Below, in pieces: positions 9,846 to 16,476 of a stretch of DNA of 26,839 nucleotides; position 1 is the first letter of the stretch, and every line of letters starts with the position of its first letter. The stretch covers positions 1 through 26,839 of the forward strand of contig DASPSE010000419.1 of the NCBI GenBank assembly GCA_035624085.1, given 5' to 3'. Source of the stretch: JAFAGX01 sp035624085 (GTDB taxonomy: Bacteria; Acidobacteriota; Terriglobia; Terriglobales; Acidobacteriaceae). Under the pieces are notes generated by a model. That model had not been told where the DNA came from. It was given only the letters and a program-made list of their open reading frames with translations, and ran no database searches. The position numbers and the translations under genes are program-made.

Positions 9846-10124
9846 TTCCTTCCTCAGTGCGCGGGCTATGTCACCGAGTGGTACTGCCGGCGGGTCGGGT
9901 GGCGCTACTTCCCACAGCGGCCTTTCACCGTGTTCTGCATAAGTCGTACCAGATCCCTCCAGCAAGCTCTGCTCTCTGCCCATCGGCTGCGGCGAAGCAT
10001 GTTGCGCGTGGCTGGTCATATACATCGTCTGGTTCATCGACGGACCGGTAACGGCCGAGCCAATAGTCTGTCCCAGCGCCGCTGTCGTGCAAAGAAAACA
10101 GAACATTAATAAAGTGGACTTCAT
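9804..10124 (-). CDS. Small secreted protein of unknown function
   Basis: 106 residues. GGAGAT lies six bases before ATG 10124 (minus strand), a good translation signal. A signal peptide is plain: MKSTLLMFCFLCTTAALGQ, with likely cleavage after ALG. The mature part is rich in Met, Gln, Pro and His (MNQTMYMTSHAQHASPQPMG) and has no recognisable domain. The C-terminal 25 residues (LGDIARALRKEHETAKKAQFVYEQ) look like a charged amphipathic helix. It is probably periplasmic. The stop codon falls inside the terminator-like hairpin of the convergent phosphofructokinase gene. Confidence 0.7.
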   Translation of the reverse strand: MKSTLLMFCFLCTTAALGQTIGSAVTGPSMNQTMYMTSHAQHASPQPMGREQSLLEGSGTTYAEHGERPLWEVAPPDPPAVPLGDIARALRKEHETAKKAQFVYEQ

Positions 10125-10267
10125 GGTTGATCTCCAACGTTCGGAAGCACCTTTGGGTGATCTGGGTTTGCGGACCTCCCAAGAACGCTTCCATGCAGTT
10201 AAGGAGCAAGCCCCATACCAAAGTTGTTTACCCTAAGTTCCGCATTTCCAACTGGTAGCGGGCGTAC

Positions 10268-10285
10268 TGTGCAGCTTTTTGCACA
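10268..10285. promoter_or_regulatory. Perfect 6+6 inverted repeat upstream of the secreted-protein gene
   Basis: TGTGCA-GCTTTT-TGCACA lies in the 232-base gap between the ABC ATPase gene's 3' end and the small secreted-protein gene, about 145 bases before the latter's start. The dyad could be a binding site or an RNA hairpin; no T-run follows it on the minus strand. The TGTG/CACA ends recall CRP/FNR operators, but the spacing is two bases too long for the classic site. The rest of the gap shows nothing I can name. Confidence 0.3.
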
Positions 10286-10356
10286 CTTTGGTTGATTTGG
10301 CGGTTTAACTGGATGGGCCAGAAATGGACGCATCTGGCGGGCTTGAAAGCACACTC

Positions 10357-12099
10357 CTAATGCTCAATGCTGGCGGCATCCCCAGCCGCAGCGGAGGCTG
10401 GGCGCAGCAGCAGCCGGTCGCCTTCCGGGTCGTAAGTGAAGATTTCGGCGTAACGCCCCCAGTTCAGCGCCGTGTCGATCTGCGCCTGAACCTCGTTTTC
10501 GGCGAAGTGCTCGTCCAGAATGTCACGAAAGAAGTCGATGGTCATCGCGCCGTCAGCTTTGCTCTCGAGCGTGCGTCGAACCTGCTGCAGAAGCGTGACG
10601 TGTGAGAGCACGGCTTTGCGAAACAAAGTCTTTCGCGTGGCAATGTCGGCCTCAGCGAAGGTTTTTCCCGCGGCCGTCAGTTTGAGGTCGCCGTGGTAAG
10701 AAACGGCGAACCCGAGCAGGGTAGCGGCATCCACAATTGGCAGCAAATCGTCAACTTCCATGAGCAGCTCTTCGGCGACGTGATAGAGATCGTCTTCGCC
10801 ACCGCGGTCATTGAGCAGTTCGAGCAATCCCGCAATGCCTCCGGGACGCGCGTGCGGCAGCATCTGATAAGGAGATTTCGCCGCAGGCGCGGCGGTGGGC
10901 GGTTCGAATTCGCGCTCCGGCTGGGTCATCACCTTGTAGATGTAGTCCACGTAGAGTAGAAACTCAGCCGCACTGTGGCTTCTGGGATGCTTGAGACCAA
11001 CCCGAAAGTCGGCGCGAATCCTTGCCGGATTCCGGCTCAGAACAATGATGCGGTCGGCGAGCATAACCGCTTCCTCAATATTGTGAGTGACCAGGAAAAT
11101 GCTGCGGGTCGGGATCTTCTTCCCCAGCCACAACTCCAAAAGTTCGCCGCGAAGGTTCTCAGCGGTGAGAACATCGAGCGCAGAGAACGGTTCGTCCATG
11201 AACAGGACTTCGGGTTCCACCGCCAGCGCCCGTGCAAACCCTACCCGTTGCTTCATGCCGCCGGAAAGCTCCTTGGGATAAGCAGTCTCAAAGCCCTTCA
11301 AACCGACGGAGTGCAGGGCACGGATCGCGCGCGGATGGCGTTCTTCGTGAGTCATTCCTCGCGCCAGCAGAGGAGCTTCGACATTGTCGAGGACGGTTAG
11401 CCAGGGGAACAGTGCGAAGCTCTGAAAAACGATAGCCACATTCGGCCGGCATTCACTGAGCGGCTTGCCATGCCACAGAACTTGGCCTGCGGTGGGCGCT
11501 GCGAGGCCGGCCAGGATTCGCAGCAACGTGGATTTCCCGGATCCCGAAGCTCCAAGCAGGGCAATGATGGTGTCCGACTCGAGAGACAAATTTGTCGGCG
11601 CGATGACCTGAATGCTCCTGCCGTCCGGCTGCGGAAAACTCTTTTCGATGGCCTTTGCCTCAAGAATAGGCTCGAGCGGAGCAGGGCGGGAAACTGGCAT
11701 AGGCGCGGTAACTTCAACCTTTGCGGGAGCAACCGGCGCTACCTCCGGCGGCTGGGCTCGTCCGGAAAGCTCTTCCATCAGGTGTTTCCAGGCTTCCTCA
11801 GGGAGCTCATCCAGAAACCGCAGGCGGTCGGCAGGCTCGACCTTGTCGACGATGGCGCGCACTTCGCTCGGCGGTCGAGTGTGCAGCAGCACGTAAGAGT
11901 GGTAGTACGGAAAGCGCGGAAGCAGAGCGGCTGCGAAATCGATGGGAAACTCGCGAAACAGAACCTGCTGTTCTTCAAAGGGAATGCTGAATAGCAAGTC
12001 ACTGGCGACGGCGGGATCGAATTGCTGCAGGTATAAGGCAGCTTGCTGCGGCCCCTGCGACAAGGTTTCCCGAAGTTTCTCTGTCACTTCAAGATTCAT
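10357..12099 (-). CDS. ABC transporter ATPase (nitrate/sulfonate/taurine type) with MgtE-N-like N-terminal and AAA-associated C-terminal domains
   Basis: 580 residues, roughly twice the usual 250-280 of a SsuB/TauB/NrtD ATPase. Residues 1-115 are helical repeats resembling the cytoplasmic MgtE N domain (for example LYLQQFDPAVASDLLFSIP). After a Pro/Ala linker the ABC domain (about 148-395) carries Walker A GASGSGKST (183-191), Q-loop VFQSFALFPW (224-233), signature LSGGMKQR (278-285), Walker B LFMDEP (299-304) and switch VTHN (337-340). All catalytic parts are intact. Residues about 410-565 match the AAA-associated C-terminal domain found on some nitrate/sulfonate-type ATPases. Such ATPases power import with a BPD-type permease and a binding protein, but neither gene is adjacent. 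Start ATG 12099 has AAGGTG upstream. The substrate cannot be told from sequence. Confidence 0.9.
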   Translation of the reverse strand: MNLEVTEKLRETLSQGPQQAALYLQQFDPAVASDLLFSIPFEEQQVLFREFPIDFAAALLPRFPYYHSYVLLHTRPPSEVRAIVDKVEPADRLRFLDELPEEAWKHLMEELSGRAQPPEVAPVAPAKVEVTAPMPVSRPAPLEPILEAKAIEKSFPQPDGRSIQVIAPTNLSLESDTIIALLGASGSGKSTLLRILAGLAAPTAGQVLWHGKPLSECRPNVAIVFQSFALFPWLTVLDNVEAPLLARGMTHEERHPRAIRALHSVGLKGFETAYPKELSGGMKQRVGFARALAVEPEVLFMDEPFSALDVLTAENLRGELLELWLGKKIPTRSIFLVTHNIEEAVMLADRIIVLSRNPARIRADFRVGLKHPRSHSAAEFLLYVDYIYKVMTQPEREFEPPTAAPAAKSPYQMLPHARPGGIAGLLELLNDRGGEDDLYHVAEELLMEVDDLLPIVDAATLLGFAVSYHGDLKLTAAGKTFAEADIATRKTLFRKAVLSHVTLLQQVRRTLESKADGAMTIDFFRDILDEHFAENEVQAQIDTALNWGRYAEIFTYDPEGDRLLLRPASAAAGDAASIEH

Positions 12100-12153
12100 C
12101 TGGTGGAGTCACCTTTTCAGTTCTGCGGAAAACCGGCCGTGGTGCGCTTTGAT

Positions 12154-12229
12154 TGTCATCCTGAGCAAGCCGCTTTTGCGGAGCGAAGGATCCGGGCGAG
12201 CCGCGCGAAGCCTCGCGTCCTTGCGAGGC
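12154..12229. repeat. Extragenic hairpin repeat of the TGTCATCCTGAGC type
   Basis: The block opens with TGTCATCCTGAGC (12154-12166), contains the hairpin CCGC-TTTT-GCGG (12169-12180), the tract GAGCGAAGGATCC, and ends with a second hairpin, GCCTCGC-GTCCTT-GCGAGGC (12210-12229). I recognise the opening and the GCGAAGGATC tract as a dispersed extragenic element of Acidobacteriota and some other phyla; only one copy is present here. It sits in the 263-base gap between the divergent ABC ATPase and 64-residue genes. A TATAAT (12230-12235) touches its end. Confidence 0.6.
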
Positions 12230-12362
12230 TATAATCGCGCGTTTGGCTCGCTTCCTTATTAAATGCACCACTAGGAAAATTTAACTGAACCCGTCCTGGA
12301 TTCGGAAGGGATACTATAATCCGATTGGCAGGCTACGGTCGAAAAAGTAAGGCAGGTTTTCT

Positions 12363-12557
12363 ATGCAACCTCAGAATACTTCAAACGAGCAACAACCCCC
12401 GGAGCACGGGCCGGCGGTGGAGCACGTAACCAACGCCCACGAGTTGCTGCAAGCTTTGCGCAAGCGAATCGGAGAGCATCCAGAACTGGCCGAAGCTATC
12501 GTCAAGCTGGAAACCGCGCTCAGCATTCTGACCGTGAAAACCGGCGGGATGCTCTAG
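12363..12557 (+). CDS. Small hypothetical protein (64 residues)
   Basis: A polar, Gln/Pro-rich N-terminus (about 1-22) is followed by a single predicted amphipathic helical hairpin: NAHELLQALRKRIGEHPELAEAIVKLETALSILTVKTGGML. No signal peptide or membrane segment. The start ATG has an AAGG about 12 bases upstream, and a TATAAT (12315-12320) lies about 40 bases before it, but the -35 region is poor. The composition and codon use resemble neighbouring genes, which supports a real small protein. I do not recognise the family; helical pairs like this often dimerise. Confidence 0.6.
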   Translation: MQPQNTSNEQQPPEHGPAVEHVTNAHELLQALRKRIGEHPELAEAIVKLETALSILTVKTGGML

Positions 12558-12642
12558 GCAATTTTCGCGTGTGCTGATCGGAATCCATTCTCCCGGTGCG
12601 TTAGAGTGCGTTTCGCTGGGTGAAGAGGCAAAATCTGCCGGC

Positions 12643-12669
12643 TTAAACGGGCGCCCTTTGCCGGTTTAA
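12643..12669. promoter_or_regulatory. Inverted repeat upstream of the sigma-54 promoter (possible activator site)
   Basis: TTAAAC (12643-12648) and GTTTAA (12664-12669) form a dyad around GGGCGCCC. A second pair, GGCAAA (12627-12632) and TTTGCC (12657-12662), interleaves with it. The centre lies about 115 bases upstream of the predicted start site of the sigma-54 promoter, where enhancer-binding proteins usually bind. It could instead be a terminator structure of the 64-residue gene, though no T-run follows. The remaining gap between 12558 and 12851 shows only this element and the promoter. Confidence 0.35.
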
Positions 12670-12744
12670 TCGCTATCGCAACAGTATCCTCGGGACTCGA
12701 CCACGTAATTAATGTGGAATGTGTGCCTATTAGAGCGCGTGCGT

Positions 12745-12760
12745 TTGGCAAGAAATTTGC
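12745..12760 (+). promoter_or_regulatory. Sigma-54 (RpoN) -24/-12 promoter
   Basis: TTGGCAAGAAATTTGC: the invariant GG (12747-12748) and GC (12759-12760) are separated by exactly ten bases, within TTGGCA and TTTGC contexts that match the RpoN consensus closely. The predicted start site is near 12772, giving a leader of about 80 bases to the ATG at 12852. It faces the repeat-protein gene and nothing else lies between. Confidence 0.75.
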
Positions 12761-12851
12761 CCAGGTGGCTGAGGGGAGAACGGCAACTGAAGCCTAGCAG
12801 CAAAGCTGCCGATGACCCTGAAGAACAACAGGCCACGTAAAGGAGAGATCC

Positions 12852-13379
12852 ATGTCAGTCTCGGGCATTTCCAGCAACAACTTTGTTGACTACAACACCC
12901 AAAGCATTCAGGCCAGCATGCAGCAGTTCAGGCAGGAGTTTCAGCAACTCGGCCAAGATCTGCAATCCGGCAATCTGTCTGCAGCGCAAACCGACTTTGC
13001 AGCGTTACAGCAGGCCGAACCGCAGTCCATTTCGACTTCGTCAACTCAGAGCAACACTCCCATCGCCCAGGCGTTCAACCAGCTGTCGCAGGACCTCAAA
13101 TCCGGCAACCTTTCGGCGGCGCAGCAGGACTACCAGACGATTCAGCAGGATTTCCAAAGCCACGCATCGCGCGCGCATCACCACCATCACAGTGGCGGCG
13201 GAAATGGAGGAAGTGAGATCACGCAGTTACTCCAGCAATTGGGTCAGGATCTGCAATCCGGCAGCCTCTCTGCCGCTCAACAGGCATACAGCACGCTGGT
13301 GCAGGACTTCCCGCAGTTTGGTCAGAGTAACGGAGTGGCTTCTGCCGGGCAGTCGAACGCCGTATCGGTGAATGCCTAA
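12852..13379 (+). CDS. Repeat protein with three Q-rich LGQDLQSGNLSAAQ units, unknown function
   Basis: 175 residues. AAAGGAGAG lies just before ATG 12852, a strong translation signal. The protein contains three copies of a ~17-residue unit, FQQLGQDLQSGNLSAAQ (DNA 12939-12989, 13074-13124, 13230-13280), each extended by a D/AYxxLxQDF-like helix. Between the second and third comes a five-histidine run (residues 109-113) and a Gly-rich stretch. There is no signal peptide, membrane helix, cysteine or catalytic motif. Each unit is probably a helix-turn-helix pair, giving a small solenoid or self-associating protein. The serine-rich N-terminus (MSVSGISSNNF) and lack of cysteines recall exported, non-Sec surface proteins, but export is not shown. 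It sits behind a sigma-54 promoter. Similar small repeat proteins exist in other soil bacteria, without a known role as far as I know. Confidence 0.8.
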   Translation: MSVSGISSNNFVDYNTQSIQASMQQFRQEFQQLGQDLQSGNLSAAQTDFAALQQAEPQSISTSSTQSNTPIAQAFNQLSQDLKSGNLSAAQQDYQTIQQDFQSHASRAHHHHHSGGGNGGSEITQLLQQLGQDLQSGSLSAAQQAYSTLVQDFPQFGQSNGVASAGQSNAVSVNA

Positions 13380-13394
13380 CGGGTCACGCCAAAG

Positions 13395-14027
13395 TCACAG
13401 CCAGCCATTGGTGCGGGCAATACGGGCGGCTTCAACGCGATTGTTCGCACCAAGCTTGCTGATGGCCTCGGAAAGGTAATTGCGGACCGTGCCCTCCGAC
13501 AGCCCGAGCTTATCTGCGATATCGATGCTCGCCATACCGTCGCCTGCCAGGCGTAATACCTGGCGTTCGCGATCGGTAAGCGGATCGGGCTCGGCCCAGG
13601 CCTCGGTCGCCAGTTCGGGGTCGATCACGCGCAGGCCCTGATGCACGCGGCGCACAGCCTCGGCCAGTTCCTCAGCCCGCATGTCTTTGAGCAGATATCC
13701 GGAAGCTCCCGCCTCCAGCGCGCGCCGTAGATAACCCGCTCGCGCAAAGGTTGTAAGAATAATCACGCGCGTGCCGGCGCGCCGCCGTTTGAGCTCGGCA
13801 GCTACATCGAGCCCGGTCAGCTCCGGCATTTCAATGTCGGTTATAAAGACGTCGGGTTTCTGCTCCAAAACCGATCGCATCGCGTCTTTGCCGTTGCGGG
13901 CTTGCGCCAGCACACTGATGTCGCCTTCGATTTCCAGCAGCGCGGCGAGAGCGCCCAGCACCATGCCTTGATCTTCGGCGATCACCACCCGAATCGCTTT
14001 GCGTCCGTTTTTAGGGAGAGCGTTCAA
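13395..14027 (-). CDS. NarL/DesR-type response regulator
   Basis: 210 residues: receiver domain (about 12-125) with acidic D19, phosphoacceptor D64 (FITDIEMPE) and GYLLKDM, then a LuxR-type helix-turn-helix (about 150-205; LTDRERQVLRLAGDGMASIDIADKLGLSEGTVRNYL). It should bind DNA as a phosphorylated dimer. The start is TTG at 14027, three bases after the stop of the histidine kinase and behind GAGAGAG, so the two are translationally linked. The product is the partner of that kinase. The paired genes resemble the DesKR family, which in Bacillus senses membrane fluidity; the signal here is unknown. It converges with the repeat-protein gene, 15 bases apart. Confidence 0.92.
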   Translation of the reverse strand: MNALPKNGRKAIRVVIAEDQGMVLGALAALLEIEGDISVLAQARNGKDAMRSVLEQKPDVFITDIEMPELTGLDVAAELKRRRAGTRVIILTTFARAGYLRRALEAGASGYLLKDMRAEELAEAVRRVHQGLRVIDPELATEAWAEPDPLTDRERQVLRLAGDGMASIDIADKLGLSEGTVRNYLSEAISKLGANNRVEAARIARTNGWL

Positions 14028-14030
14028 GGA

Positions 14031-15113
14031 TCACTCTCTCGCTGCTGCCAACGGGAATTCAATCAGCAGCGTCGTTCCTGGACTTGTATGTCGAATCAGC
14101 GTCCCACCGAGGGCCTCGATTCGCTCGCGCATCCCGCGCAGGCCGTTGCCCTCAACCGCGCCGCCACCGCGCCCATCGTCCTGAATCTCCAGCCGGCAGC
14201 TTCCATTGTTGGGAGACAGTCGAAGCGAACAATTTCGTGCGTTAGCGTGGCGGACGATGTTCGTCACCGCCTCCCGAACCACCAGTCCGACTACGCTTTC
14301 CTGCGCCGGCGTCAGGTCAAGCTTCCCAGCCTCGGACTTGACGGTGATGCCAGCCGTTTCCAAAGCTTGCGTGGCCTGTTTGAGTTCGGCCTCGAGACTA
14401 TTGGCGCGGTAGCCGCGAATGGTATTGCGAACTTCGGCTAAAGCTTCGCGCGAGGTGCGTTCCACGTCGGCAATTTCCGCTTTTGCCCGCCCCGGATCGC
14501 GATCGAGCAGCTTTCCGGCCAGCTCCGATTTCAGAATGATCACCGAAAGCGTATGCCCAAGCACGTCATGCAGGTCGCGAGCGATCCGCTCCCGTTCCGC
14601 GACCTTGGCCAGGTGCTCGATTTCCTCGTTCGCCTTTTTCAGCCGGCAGTACATGCGGGTTTTCTGAGCGAAATAAATGTTGCTGCCGCCCACAATCACG
14701 GAGAGGCCGCCGGCATAAAAGAGGAACCACCCCGACAGGTGCAACAGGAAAGTTTCCAGCCCGGCCACGGCCACGATGGCCGCAATCAGTACGAATACCG
14801 CGAGCTCAGATTCCAGAACGTAAGGCAGGAGGGCGGCGGCAAAGATGAAGAAGCAGGACGCGCCAACATTATGGAGAACATACAAGGCGCCGATGAGCAC
14901 CATCACGGCCAGAGTCAGCAACTGCAACTTCGTGTTTTCCAGGGAGGCCACCGCGAGGTAGAGCGCCACAAAAATGGCAGTTCCGAGTGCCGTAAGCAAC
15001 AGTTGTTTCCAGCTGGCGTGATCCAGGATGGGTTGCAGCCAAAAGAATACGAAATACGCCAACGGCGTGTAAAAAGCCCATCCGCGCTCGTTCTTCTTCG
15101 CAGGAAATTGCAT
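14031..15113 (-). CDS. DesK-like membrane sensor histidine kinase
   Basis: 360 residues. About 5-6 hydrophobic segments occupy residues 10-150, with short loops and no large sensor domain, so the signal is probably sensed in or at the membrane. The HisKA_3 dimerisation helix carries the phosphorylated histidine H182 in ERERIARDLHDVLGHTLS, followed by a HATPase_c domain (about 265-355) with EAVTNIVRHANA (N box), DDGRGGG (G1 box) and GLRGMRERIEALGG. It autophosphorylates and passes phosphate to the regulator encoded three bases downstream. A small membrane-protein gene ends 15 bases upstream and is probably in the same operon. The ATG at 15113 has only a weak upstream purine tract. Confidence 0.92.
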   Translation of the reverse strand: MQFPAKKNERGWAFYTPLAYFVFFWLQPILDHASWKQLLLTALGTAIFVALYLAVASLENTKLQLLTLAVMVLIGALYVLHNVGASCFFIFAAALLPYVLESELAVFVLIAAIVAVAGLETFLLHLSGWFLFYAGGLSVIVGGSNIYFAQKTRMYCRLKKANEEIEHLAKVAERERIARDLHDVLGHTLSVIILKSELAGKLLDRDPGRAKAEIADVERTSREALAEVRNTIRGYRANSLEAELKQATQALETAGITVKSEAGKLDLTPAQESVVGLVVREAVTNIVRHANARNCSLRLSPNNGSCRLEIQDDGRGGGAVEGNGLRGMRERIEALGGTLIRHTSPGTTLLIEFPLAAARE

Positions 15114-15128
15114 CTTTTCAGCTCTAGC

Positions 15129-15314
15129 CTACCGCTTTTGGCGATTTTCCGTTACTTCTAGTTTTTCATGGGAGGGGCCGATCATGACGCAGGCCAGTAG
15201 AAACGAGACTGGCACCAGCACCGCCAGCATCCCGAAATTGCCCTCGGATGCCAGGAAAAGTAACGCAATGACCGCCAGGATCCACCCCGCCAAGTTGCCG
15301 TCTCTCATTCCCAC
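15129..15314 (-). CDS. Small two-helix membrane protein ahead of the two-component pair
   Basis: I choose the GTG at 15314: AGGAGGGG (15318-15325, minus strand) precedes it at good spacing, whereas the longer frame opening at TTG 15416 has no such site. An ATG at 15308 is an alternative. The product is 61 residues with two hydrophobic segments (AGWILAVIALLFLAS and GMLAVLVPVSFLLACVMI) and a polar, Lys/Glu/Arg-rich tail. No family is recognised. It is 15 bases upstream of the kinase gene, so it may modulate or share the signal of that sensor; this is inference from position only. Confidence 0.65.
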   Translation of the reverse strand: MGMRDGNLAGWILAVIALLFLASEGNFGMLAVLVPVSFLLACVMIGPSHEKLEVTENRQKR

Positions 15315-15466
15315 GGTCCCCTCCTGAATTGCTGGATCTTCCGTCCAGCTTGATGCCATCATCGGATAAGCGAAGGCAGCCTGCCAGTGGAGATCATCAT
15401 CAATGTCTGGTGACAAATGTCATCTGGGGCCACAGTTCTGAATTTCGGACATTAGCTAGGGCGGCC

Positions 15467-15494
15467 GTGAAAGCGACCGGGACTTCGGTATAAT
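15467..15494 (+). promoter_or_regulatory. Candidate sigma-70-type promoter for the PP2C phosphatase gene
   Basis: GTGAAA (15467-15472), a 16-base spacer and a perfect TATAAT (15489-15494). The start site would be near 15501, giving a leader of about 57 bases. Confidence 0.5.
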
Positions 15495-15557
15495 CCGAGT
15501 TCGCTTCGGATTCGGGAAAGGGTCCCGTTCCGAGGGAATAAAGTTTCAGGTCACCGG

Positions 15558-16340
15558 ATGCAGAGCGAAGCGAAACTAATGCGCATGCGCGAGGGCATTG
15601 AAGTGGCTGGCATGAGCGATGTGGGCTGCCAGCGAGAGAATAATGAAGATAGTTATGCCGACTGGGAGCCGGCCAGCGATCTTGACTATGAGCGCAAAGG
15701 CCGGCTGGCCATCGTGGCGGACGGCATGGGCGGCCACGAAGGCGGGCAGGAAGCCAGCCGTATCGCGGTGGAGGCCGTCCAGCAGGTCTACGCTGAAACT
15801 CCCGCCAGCGATCCTCAATCCTTGCTCGCCGCCGGCTTCCGCGAGGCCCACGAACGCATTCATGGCTTCGCCGCCAAGCACCCACAATTGCGCGGCATGG
15901 GAACCACAGCTACGGCAGTCGTTGTGCTTCCCAACAAACAGCTTTACTACTCTCACGTCGGGGACAGCCGCTTGTACCTGGTGCGGGCCGGGCGGCTTTC
16001 CCGCCTGACGCACGACCATTCTTACGTCAGTCGTTTGGTGGAGAATGGAGTGATCACCTCGGAGGAAGCCGAAATGCACCCGCAGCGGCATATCTTGACC
16101 GCGGCTCTCGGAACCGGCCCGGAGTTTACGCCGGATGTGCCGGAGCATCCCATTCCGCTGGAATCCGGCGACGTGCTCGTGCTGTGCACCGATGGATTGT
16201 GGGGGCTGCTCAACGACCAGGACGTGGCGCAAGCCGTGGCGGACCGCGTTCCCGCGGAAGCCTGCCGCGTGCTGGTTGGGATGGCCAAGGATCGCGGCGG
16301 CCCGGACAACATCACTGTGCAAGTGATCCGCGTACTCTGA
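15558..16340 (+). CDS. PP2C-family Ser/Thr protein phosphatase (PppA/Stp type)
   Basis: 260 residues, the usual length for bacterial PP2C phosphatases with no extra domain. Metal- and phosphate-binding motifs are all present: RENNEDS (D31), ADGMGGHEGG (D55, G56), GTTATAVVV, SHVGDSRLYL, THDHSYV, LCTDGLWGLL and GGPDNITV. It is a Mn/Mg-dependent cytoplasmic enzyme that removes phosphate from Ser/Thr residues, reversing Hanks-type kinases such as that at 4537. It is not next to that kinase. Three ATGs (15558, 15579, 15585) are possible starts; only the first has an AGG upstream at usable spacing, so the true N-terminus may be up to nine residues shorter. Confidence 0.93.
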   Translation: MQSEAKLMRMREGIEVAGMSDVGCQRENNEDSYADWEPASDLDYERKGRLAIVADGMGGHEGGQEASRIAVEAVQQVYAETPASDPQSLLAAGFREAHERIHGFAAKHPQLRGMGTTATAVVVLPNKQLYYSHVGDSRLYLVRAGRLSRLTHDHSYVSRLVENGVITSEEAEMHPQRHILTAALGTGPEFTPDVPEHPIPLESGDVLVLCTDGLWGLLNDQDVAQAVADRVPAEACRVLVGMAKDRGGPDNITVQVIRVL

Positions 16341-16460
16341 CGCAGAACTCTGCCACCCTTATATGCAATGAAGTGCATCTGGCCGATAGCCTTACACCCC
16401 TTGCACCTCGATTGCTGCAGCCTGCTATGGCAATAAACCCTATTAAATCACTCGAGTTTA

Positions 16461-16469
16461 TGGCATAAT
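16461..16469 (+). promoter_or_regulatory. Extended -10 promoter for a leaderless Rrf2 transcript
   Basis: TGGCATAAT gives an extended -10 (TG, one base, CATAAT at 16464-16469) only seven bases before the ATG at 16477. Transcription would start at or next to the start codon. No ribosome-binding site is present between them. The palindrome ACTCGAGT (16450-16457) lies just upstream and could be an operator. Confidence 0.5.
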
Positions 16470-16476
16470 CTCCGCC

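Noticed and set aside
12554..12751. 65-residue minus-strand frame in the gap before the repeat protein
   Set aside because: It overlaps the sigma-54 promoter and the inverted repeats, begins inside the promoter, and has no translation signal.
15315..15416. Longer form of the small membrane protein from TTG 15416
   Set aside because: The extra 34 residues have no ribosome-binding site, while AGGAGGGG directly precedes the GTG at 15314.
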